From Streptomyces novaecaesareae (GTDB lineage: Bacteria > Actinomycetota > Actinomycetes > Streptomycetales > Streptomycetaceae), in contig NZ_JNWQ01000031.1 in the NCBI RefSeq assembly GCF_000716875.1, positions 1 to 64,000 of the forward strand: a stretch of DNA of 64,000 bases, read 5' to 3'. Below, in pieces: positions 58,014 through 64,000 of this stretch. The notes beneath the pieces are model-generated. The model was not told where the DNA came from. It saw only the letters and a program-made list of their open reading frames with translations, and searched no databases. A program made the position numbers and the translations under genes. Each line of letters starts with the position of its first letter. Position 1 is the stretch's first letter.

Positions 58014-59381
58014 GTGGCCATCAGTGTCTTCGACCTCTTCTCCATCGGCATCGGCCCGTCGAGCTCCCACACCGTGGGCCCGATGCGCGCCGCCCGGATG
58101 TTCGCCCGCCGACTGCGGTCCGAAGGCCTGCTGGCCCAGGTCACCGGTGTGCGCGCCGAGCTGTACGGCTCACTGGGCGCCACCGGCCACGGCCACGGCA
58201 CCCCTAAGGCCGTCCTGCTCGGCCTGGAGAACAACTCGCCCCGCACCGTCGACGTCGACCGGGCCGACAAGGACGTCGATCGGATCACCGCCGAGAAGCG
58301 GCTCAACCTGCTCGGCGAGCACCCCATCGACTTCGACCCCGACACCCAGCTCGTCCTGCACCGGCGCCGCTCGCTGCCGTACCACGCCAACGGCATGACC
58401 CTCTGGGCGTACGCGGCGGACGGCTCGACCCTGCTGGAGAAGACCTACTACTCGGTCGGCGGCGGCTTCGTCGTGGACGAGGACGCGATCGGCGCGGACC
58501 GGGTCAAGCCCGACGACACCGTGCTGAAGTACCCCTTCCGCACCGGCGACGAGCTGCTCCGGCTCAGCCGGGAGACCGGGCTGTCCATCTCCGGCCTGAT
58601 GCTGGAGAACGAGAAGGCCTGGCGCAGCGAGGAGGAGATCCGCACCGGGCTGCTGGAGATCTGGTCCGTGATGCAGGAGTGCGTGCGGGCCGGGATGACC
58701 CGCGAGGGCATCCTGCCGGGCGGCCTCAAGGTCCGCCGCCGGGCCGCCGCGGCCGCGCGGACGCTGCGCGCCGAGGGGATCGGCCCGGCCAACGCGATGG
58801 AGTGGGTGACCCTCTACGCGATGGCGGTCAACGAGGAGAACGCCTCCGGCCGCCGGGTGGTCACCGCGCCGACCAACGGCGCCGCGGGGATCATCCCGGC
58901 CGTGCTGCACTACTACCTGAACTTCATCCCGGGCGCCGACGACGAGGGCATCGTCCGCTTCCTGCTCGCGGCCGGCGCCATCGGCATGCTGTTCAAGGAG
59001 AACGCCTCCATCTCCGGCGCCGAGGTCGGCTGCCAGGGCGAGGTCGGCTCCGCCTGCTCGATGGCCGCGGGCGGCCTCGCCGAGGTCCTCGGCGGCACCC
59101 CCGAGCAGGTCGAGAACGCCGCCGAGATCGGCATCGAGCACAACCTCGGCCTCACCTGCGACCCGGTCGGCGGCCTGGTCCAGATCCCCTGCATCGAGCG
59201 CAACGGCATGGCGTCGGTCAAGGCCGTCACCGCGGCCCGGATGGCGCTGCGCGGCGACGGACGGCACCACGTCTCGCTGGACAAGGCGATCAAGACGATG
59301 AAGGAGACCGGCGCCGACATGAAGATCAAGTACAAGGAGACCTCGCGCGGCGGCCTCGCCGTGAACGTCATCGAGTGCTGA
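58014..59381 (+). CDS. sdaA: L-serine ammonia-lyase (iron-sulfur, single chain)
   Basis: A 455-aa [4Fe-4S] serine dehydratase that turns L-serine into pyruvate and ammonia. The N-terminal beta domain starts [20 protein letters not shown]. The C-terminal alpha domain carries the cluster cysteines in [16 protein letters not shown] and LTCDPVGG, with IPCIERNG near them. GTG at 58014-58016 (AAGGAC upstream) gives the family N-terminus; earlier in-frame codons do not match. It completes the route glycine to serine to pyruvate. Confidence 0.95.
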   Translation: MAISVFDLFSIGIGPSSSHTVGPMRAARMFARRLRSEGLLAQVTGVRAELYGSLGATGHGHGTPKAVLLGLENNSPRTVDVDRADKDVDRITAEKRLNLLGEHPIDFDPDTQLVLHRRRSLPYHANGMTLWAYAADGSTLLEKTYYSVGGGFVVDEDAIGADRVKPDDTVLKYPFRTGDELLRLSRETGLSISGLMLENEKAWRSEEEIRTGLLEIWSVMQECVRAGMTREGILPGGLKVRRRAAAAARTLRAEGIGPANAMEWVTLYAMAVNEENASGRRVVTAPTNGAAGIIPAVLHYYLNFIPGADDEGIVRFLLAAGAIGMLFKENASISGAEVGCQGEVGSACSMAAGGLAEVLGGTPEQVENAAEIGIEHNLGLTCDPVGGLVQIPCIERNGMASVKAVTAARMALRGDGRHHVSLDKAIKTMKETGADMKIKYKETSRGGLAVNVIEC

Positions 59382-59394
59382 TCAGCGGCCCCTG

Positions 59395-59427
59395 GCCCCC
59401 GGGCGGAGTTCTGCTCCGTCCGGGGGC
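59395..59427 (+). terminator. Terminator of the gcv-glyA-sdaA unit
   Basis: A 14-bp stem with one G-U pair (gcccccgggcggag / ctccgtccgggggc) is followed by tttcgcatttcc, 13 nt after the sdaA stop. Confidence 0.8.
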
Positions 59428-59506
59428 TTTCGCATTTCCACTGGCCGACGGCCAGTCAACCGGGCCATAATCTCGGCGAGTTGGTTCATCCCAGAGGGGG
59501 AGGCGG

Positions 59507-61294
59507 ATGACCGTCCGGCCCGGGCCCGTACGGCCCGCCGAGCAACCCGTTCCACCCGCACCGTCCTTACCGCCCGACGGGCCGCCCGGCGAGCCGCCGC
59601 CGGTGTCGCCGTACGCGAAGTCCGAGGCCACCCGGCTGCTCTGCGCCGGGGTGCACCTCGACCCGGACTTCCGCCGGCGGGTCATCGCCGAACTGGTCGA
59701 GCACGACGAGCGCTCCGTCCCGCCGTCCCTGGGCTTCGACCTGGTCACCGTCCTGGCGCACGCCCTCCGGGCCCGGGCGCTGGAGATCCGCACCGGCGCG
59801 GTGCTCGCCGCGATCTGGGCGGCCTTCTTCTGCGCCGTCTGCTGGCCGCTGTTCCAGCACCCGCCGAGCAGCAGCTACTGGAAGTCCTACGGGCAGGGGC
59901 TGAGCAGCGGGTACTACGGCGACTCGTACGGCCAGGAGTCGGCGTCCGACAGCGTGCTCGGCACGCTCTCCCACTTCCTGACGCCGTACCTCGCGAACTT
60001 CGCCGTCCTGTACGCCCTGGTCACCCTGGTGTCCTGGTTCGCCAAGCCCGCCGAGGACCGGGCGCGCGCGCTGGCCGGCCCGGCCGGCTCGCAGTCCGCC
60101 GCCCGGAAGGCCGTCGGCGGCCTCCGCTCGGCCGTCCCCGTGATCACCCAGATCCTCTACTGGACCCTGGCGCTGCTCACCCTCGGCGACTCGGCCCCGT
60201 ACGGCGTGCTGTTCCCGCTGCTGCTCGCGGCGACGGTGGGCGGGCACCGCCTGCTGATCGCCCAGACCGTCCGCAGGGAGCTGACCCGCGACGCCTTCCG
60301 GCGCCAGCCGCCCCGCCCGCTGCCCGACCGGCCGCGCTACCGGGCGCTGCACGCGGCCATCGCCACCGAGCAGTACTCGCAGCTCGTCGTCTACGACCCG
60401 GCCGACCCCTTCCTCGGCTCCGGGATCCCGCACCGCCCCTGGTCGTTCGCCCTGGAGCTGAAGCGCCGCAAGACCGGGCCGGTGGCGCCCGAGGGGAGCC
60501 TCACCGCCCGGGCCGTCCTCGAACGGGTCCTCCCGCTGCTGGCGGACCTGCGGCAGGCCTCCGCCGACACCAGCCTCGACCGGCTGAAGGACATCGAGAT
60601 CGACCACCTCGTCTACCTGCCGTACGGGCCCGCCCGCGGCGACGTCCCGCGCGAGCCGGAGGAGGTCGCCCGGCACGTCGCCGAGGCGGTGGACGAGGGC
60701 GGCGAGCAGCGCCGGTACTTCCTGCGCGTGCGGGTCGGCGCCTGGGACGAGCAGGTGGTCCTGACCGTCCAGCTGCGCGTGCACACCCAGGGGAACCTGC
60801 TGGTGCTGGAGGTCGTCCCGCACGTGCTCGGGCCGGTCCGGCGCGACTACGAGCTGCGCGCCGACGCGATCGCCCAGTGGGGCACCCGGCTGCAGCTCGG
60901 GCGCCCGGCGGTGTCCGCGTTCACCGCCGGGCCGGCCGCGCTGCGCTCGCTGCTGCACCCGGGCGGCCCGGCCGGCGGTGCGGCGGAGAGCACGCTGGTG
61001 GAGGCCGCGCGCCCGGTCGTCTCGCTGCGCGAACTCGTCGCCTCCTCGACCGTCTCGCTCTTCCAGGAGCTGGACGCCAGCCGGTACCTGAAGACGATCG
61101 AGGAACGGATCATCGACGGCGTGCGCGTGGCGCTGGAGCAGATGGGGTACGAGACCGGCCGCTTCGAGCAGACCGTGGTGCAGGTGATGGAGGGCGGGAT
61201 CCACATCGGCTCGATGAGCGGCGGGGCCGTCGCCACCAACGGCGGCACCGCGTCTGCGGGGGTCACGCCACCGGCCGGCGGGCAGCCGTCGTAG
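59507..61294 (+). CDS. Membrane protein of unknown function ending in a GGxxIGxMxGGAVA motif
   Basis: A 595-aa protein. A Pro-rich start, a short helical region (35-85) and four membrane segments (about 96-117, 154-180, 213-233 and 238-256) precede a large cytoplasmic domain containing DPFLGSGIPHRPWSFALEL (about 304-322), a sequence type I associate with unassigned Streptomyces membrane proteins. Near the C-terminus, residues 563-576 read GGIHIGSMSGGAVA. The same motif occurs twice in the next protein. ATG at 59507 follows GAGGGGGAGGCGG. The function is unknown; the next two genes lie in the same direction with gaps of 42 and 80 nt. Confidence 0.75.
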   Translation: MTVRPGPVRPAEQPVPPAPSLPPDGPPGEPPPVSPYAKSEATRLLCAGVHLDPDFRRRVIAELVEHDERSVPPSLGFDLVTVLAHALRARALEIRTGAVLAAIWAAFFCAVCWPLFQHPPSSSYWKSYGQGLSSGYYGDSYGQESASDSVLGTLSHFLTPYLANFAVLYALVTLVSWFAKPAEDRARALAGPAGSQSAARKAVGGLRSAVPVITQILYWTLALLTLGDSAPYGVLFPLLLAATVGGHRLLIAQTVRRELTRDAFRRQPPRPLPDRPRYRALHAAIATEQYSQLVVYDPADPFLGSGIPHRPWSFALELKRRKTGPVAPEGSLTARAVLERVLPLLADLRQASADTSLDRLKDIEIDHLVYLPYGPARGDVPREPEEVARHVAEAVDEGGEQRRYFLRVRVGAWDEQVVLTVQLRVHTQGNLLVLEVVPHVLGPVRRDYELRADAIAQWGTRLQLGRPAVSAFTAGPAALRSLLHPGGPAGGAAESTLVEAARPVVSLRELVASSTVSLFQELDASRYLKTIEERIIDGVRVALEQMGYETGRFEQTVVQVMEGGIHIGSMSGGAVATNGGTASAGVTPPAGGQPS

Positions 61295-61336
61295 CGTCGC
61301 GGATTCACAAGCGTGTCTCGGGAGTTGGGATCAGGG

Positions 61337-61882
61337 ATGAGCGAGGAGCAGAACGTGCGGCACGACGAGGAGAGCACTCCGCCGGCCCCCGCGAGCGGCG
61401 GGGTGTCGATCGGCGCGATGACGGGCGGGGCCGTCGCCTCGGGCCGCGGCGCCCGCGCGGAGGACCGCTCGCAGCGGGCCGGGGAGCCCGGACCTCTGCC
61501 GGACGTGAGCGGGCTGAGGGTGCCCGCCCCGGCGCCCGGCGGGGTCTCGATCGGCACGATGACCGGCGGGGCCGTCGCCTCCGGGGAGGACGCGACGGCC
61601 GTCGACGCCTCGACCCGCCTCACCCCCTCGGCCCGCGAACTGCTGGAGGCCATGGGGCAGTTGAGGGGTCAGCTGCCGATGTTCACCCGGGCCGAGGGCA
61701 ACGGCGTGGCCGAGGTGGAGCAGGAGCTGGACGCCGTCGGCACGGCCCTCGAACAGACCGGCACCGCCCCGCGCACCCGCCTGGAAGCGCTTCGCGACCT
61801 CCTCCGGCGCTCGACCACGGTGGTCTCCGGGCTCGCCTCGGCGCTGGCGGTCGTGCAGGCGATCGAGCAGTTCCTGGGCTGA
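61337..61882 (+). CDS. Small protein with two GGVSIGxMTGGAVASG motifs and a helical C-terminal domain
   Basis: A 181-aa protein. Residues 21-36 and 68-83 carry GGVSIG(A/T)MTGGAVASG, separated by a Pro-rich linker. From about 95 to 181 there is an all-helical domain (SARELLEAMGQLRGQLP, EVEQELDAVGTALEQ, RLEALRDLLRRST, then a hydrophobic final helix). ATG at 61337 is chosen; a GTG 8 codons earlier has no ribosome-binding site. Similar Gly-rich motif plus helical-domain proteins occur near actinobacterial signalling or conflict genes as far as I recall, but no function is established for this one. Confidence 0.7.
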   Translation: MSEEQNVRHDEESTPPAPASGGVSIGAMTGGAVASGRGARAEDRSQRAGEPGPLPDVSGLRVPAPAPGGVSIGTMTGGAVASGEDATAVDASTRLTPSARELLEAMGQLRGQLPMFTRAEGNGVAEVEQELDAVGTALEQTGTAPRTRLEALRDLLRRSTTVVSGLASALAVVQAIEQFLG

Positions 61883-61886
61883 GCGG

Positions 61887-61940
61887 GCGTCGCGGAACGG
61901 GCATCGCGGAAACAGGCATCGCGGAAACGGGCATCGGGGA
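61887..61940 (+). repeat. 15-bp tandem repeat, about 3.6 copies
   Basis: Units gcgtcgcggaacgg, gcatcgcggaaacag, gcatcgcggaaacgg and a partial gcatcgggga start 4 nt after the stop of the preceding gene and lie in the gap before the next start. Confidence 0.75.
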
Positions 61941-61962
61941 CGACGGGGGAGCGGGAACGGCA

Positions 61963-62874
61963 GTGGCAGGCACGTACTGGGACAAGGACAGCCAGCAGTG
62001 GGTGGCCCGGCCACCGGCGGGCGAGGCAGCCCCGCCACCGCCTCCGGTGGATCCCCCCGTCACACCCGCGCGCCCGACCTCGCCCCCGCCACCGCCGGTC
62101 GGCCCACCGGCACCGCCGGCCGAGCCACCGCTGATCACCCCGCCGCGCGACCCCGGGCCGCAGAGCCCGCCGCCCACCGGGAAGCGGCCGCCCCGGCGGC
62201 TGCTGGTGGCCGCCCTGGCCGGCGCCCTCATCGGGGTGCTCGCGGGCGGCGGCGGGTACCTGCTGACCCGACACCGGGACGGAGCCGAGCCGACGGGCAC
62301 GACGACCCTCACCGGCGCACCCCCGGTCACGGCCTCCGGCTCCCCCTCCCGCACGCCGTCCGCCACCTCCACCCCCATCACTCCGCCCCCGACGCCCACC
62401 CCGACCCCGACGCCGACCGGGCCGCACCTCGCCCCGGTCCAGGACCCGAGCGGCTTCACCCTCGTCGTCCCGGACGGCTGGCAGCGACGGAACGACGGCC
62501 ACTCCACCTTCTACGAGCCCCCGGACAAGCTCAGCCTGGTCCAGGTGTACGCGATGGACGCCAACGCCCCGTACGACCAGGCCGTCGCCACCGACTCCGC
62601 CCTGGCCGGCGACGCGACGAGGTTCCCGGGCTACCACCGCATCCGCCTGGAGCGGACGGCCGGCGGCGGCGCGGAGCTGGAGTACGCCTACAACCACTCC
62701 TCCGGCACCGTCCGACGAGCGGTCGACCACATCGTCAACGGCCCGAACGGCACCGCCTACGCCGTCATCGTGGCCGGCCCCGAGGGCGACTGGCCCACCG
62801 GGCTCCAGGCCCTCCGGGAGGCGGAGCTCACCGGCTTCTGCTTCGCCGCCCAGTGCCCGGCCGCCGCCGGCTGA
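61963..62874 (+). CDS. Single-pass membrane protein with Pro-rich cytoplasmic part and extracellular domain
   Basis: A 303-aa protein. The N-terminal part starts MAGTYWDKDSQQWVAR and is very Pro-rich (to about 72). One membrane helix (about 76-98, LLVAALAGALIGVLAGGGG) is followed by a Thr/Pro linker and a C-terminal domain of about 150 residues (SGFTLVVPDGWQRR, STFYEPPDKLSLVQVYAMD, ELTGFCFAAQCP) resembling the extracellular parts of some Streptomyces Ser/Thr kinases, but without a kinase domain. GTG at 61963 is chosen from reading frame and composition. It is the third member of the unknown cluster. Confidence 0.65.
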   Translation: MAGTYWDKDSQQWVARPPAGEAAPPPPPVDPPVTPARPTSPPPPPVGPPAPPAEPPLITPPRDPGPQSPPPTGKRPPRRLLVAALAGALIGVLAGGGGYLLTRHRDGAEPTGTTTLTGAPPVTASGSPSRTPSATSTPITPPPTPTPTPTPTGPHLAPVQDPSGFTLVVPDGWQRRNDGHSTFYEPPDKLSLVQVYAMDANAPYDQAVATDSALAGDATRFPGYHRIRLERTAGGGAELEYAYNHSSGTVRRAVDHIVNGPNGTAYAVIVAGPEGDWPTGLQALREAELTGFCFAAQCPAAAG

Positions 62875-62915
62875 CCCCGGCCCGCCGCGCCTGACCCACG
62901 CACCGCCCGCCGGGG

Positions 62916-64000
62916 CTACGCCGCGCCCGCGCCCGTACGCACAGCGGCCTCGCCGCCGGCCGGCTCCGGTGCGGCTTCCGGCTGGGGGCGGGCCAGGCAG
63001 GCCACCGCGGTGGCCACCGCCGCCAGCACCACGCCGCCCGCCACCGCGCCGTGCAGTCCCGAGGTCACCGCCGTGCCGAAGGCGTCGCGCACGGGGGCGG
63101 GCAGGCCCGCGAGGGTGGCCGGGGTGAGATGGCCGCCGCCGGTGAGGGAGGCGGCTTGCGCCGGGCCGAGGCGGTCGGCGAGCGAGCCGGCGAGGCGGGC
63201 CGTGTAGACCGCGCCGAGGCCGGCCATGCCGAGGGAGCCGCCGATGCTGCGGAGCAGGGTGACCACGCCCATCCCGGCGCCCATGTCCCGGCGGGGGACG
63301 GCGCCCATCGAGGTCAGCAGGGTGCTCTGCATCAGCAGGCCGATGCCGATCCCGGCGACGGCGGTGAGCCCGGAGGCCAGCGCGACCGGGGTGTCGGTGC
63401 CGAGGAGCAGCAGCAGAGCGGCTCCGAGCAGGGCCAGCGCGCCGCCCAGCAGCGGGTAGCGCCGCTCGCCGCCCGGTCGGCTCATCAGCCGGCCGGTCGC
63501 CAGCTGGGTGCCCATCATGCCGAGCATCAGCGGCAGCAGGAGCAGGCCGCCGGCGGTGGGCGAGGTGCCCTGGACGAACTGCAGGTACTGCGGCAGGTAG
63601 CCGATCAGGGCGAGCATCACCGCGCCGGTGAGGAAGCCGAGCACCTGGGCCACCGTGAAATTGCGGCTGCGGAACAGCGCGGGCGGGACGAGTGGTCCGG
63701 GAGCGCGCCGTTCGACCCGGGTGAACCAGGCGAGTGCGACCACCGCCACCGCCGCCGTCCCGAGGATCCGGGGCGACGTCCAGGCGTACGTGGTGCCGCC
63801 CCAGCTGCCGACCAGGGTGAGCGCGAGGATGCCGGTGGTCAGCAGGGCGACCCCGGCCCAGTCGAAGGGCGCCCGCACCCGCTCGGTCCGCAGCCGCACC
63901 CCGGCCCCCACCGCGAGCAGCGCGAACAGCCCGATCGGCAGGTTGACGTAGAAGGCCCAGCGCCAGCTGAACCGGTCGGTGAGGAAGCCGCCGAGCAGCG
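62916..64000 (-). CDS. MFS drug-efflux transporter (DHA2/EmrB-QacA type), partial
   Basis: The reading frame is open to the window edge; the visible 360 codons are the C-terminal part. The segment LLGGFLTDRFSWRWAFYVNLPIG at the edge (read as motif C region of 14-TM exporters, divided here only by its length) is followed by about nine membrane helices, including VLGFLTGAVMLALIGYLPQYLQ. The stop is TAG at 62916-62918, 41 bp from the convergent neighbour. It probably exports hydrophobic drugs by proton antiport. Start and substrate are not visible. Confidence 0.85.
   Translation of the reverse strand, partial: LLGGFLTDRFSWRWAFYVNLPIGLFALLAVGAGVRLRTERVRAPFDWAGVALLTTGILALTLVGSWGGTTYAWTSPRILGTAAVAVVALAWFTRVERRAPGPLVPPALFRSRNFTVAQVLGFLTGAVMLALIGYLPQYLQFVQGTSPTAGGLLLLPLMLGMMGTQLATGRLMSRPGGERRYPLLGGALALLGAALLLLLGTDTPVALASGLTAVAGIGIGLLMQSTLLTSMGAVPRRDMGAGMGVVTLLRSIGGSLGMAGLGAVYTARLAGSLADRLGPAQAASLTGGGHLTPATLAGLPAPVRDAFGTAVTSGLHGAVAGGVVLAAVATAVACLARPQPEAAPEPAGGEAAVRTGAGAA

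Overview
The window is a piece of a very GC-rich actinobacterial chromosome, almost certainly Streptomyces or a close relative such as Kitasatospora. Codon third positions are nearly all G or C, starts are often GTG, and a conservon-type GTPase, a LAL-type LuxR regulator, GGDEF/EAL proteins and paired SseB genes are present. From memory, the gene order follows the S. coelicolor core region around SCO5469 to SCO5541 in reverse; that is recall, not a database result. I see no insertion sequence, prophage, CRISPR array, tRNA or rRNA gene.

Layout. 1-106: tail of a conservon GTPase. 189-4666: cimA, ilvE and leuB (minus strand). 4730-11377: a broken Uma2 nuclease remnant, a YfhO-like membrane protein, a secreted subtilisin-like protease and a 53-aa protein. 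11708-17386: serA and ilvB-ilvN-ilvC, with a leader-peptide attenuator in front of ilvB. 17383-24204: a cyclic-di-GMP protein (CdgE-like), a large LAL regulator and a 52-aa basic protein. 24503-33791: gatC-gatA-small membrane protein-gatB, a second GGDEF/EAL protein (RmdB-like), and a MetE-like protein with ligA. 33873-40377: a secreted beta-helix repeat protein, an SDR enzyme, a LOG-family protein, a methyltransferase with a membrane protein, and a secreted lipase-like hydrolase. 40503-45890: mnmA, a cysteine desulfurase, an IclR regulator, a TRIC channel and an acyltransferase. 45969-52059: an oligopeptide ABC transporter in the order C-A-B-D-F. 52524-59381: two SseB-like genes divergent from a riboswitch-controlled gcvT-gcvH-glyA-sdaA cluster. 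59507-62874: three adjacent genes of unknown function, two of which share an unusual glycine-rich motif. 62916-64000: the end of an MFS drug exporter.

How the genes work together. cimA, leuB, ilvE, ilvB, ilvN and ilvC cover much of branched-chain amino acid synthesis. The ilvB leader encodes MRTRILVLGGRVG ahead of a terminator hairpin. A second short reading frame with Leu-Ser-Leu-Ile-Ile codons lies at the same distance ahead of a similar hairpin upstream of cimA, and both leaders share the same alternative-pairing layout. The gcvT-gcvH-glyA-sdaA cluster converts glycine to serine and then pyruvate behind a glycine riboswitch. mnmA and the cysteine desulfurase are adjacent and form a tRNA 2-thiouridine sulfur relay. 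The gat genes form the amidotransferase for Gln-tRNA(Gln) and/or Asn-tRNA(Asn).

Several genes (leuB, the MetE-like gene, the methyltransferase, the acyltransferase, and both leader peptides) have a TANNNT-like box 6-7 nt before the start codon and no Shine-Dalgarno sequence, so they probably give leaderless mRNAs. Short tandem repeats sit on the stop codons of leuB and of the LAL regulator.
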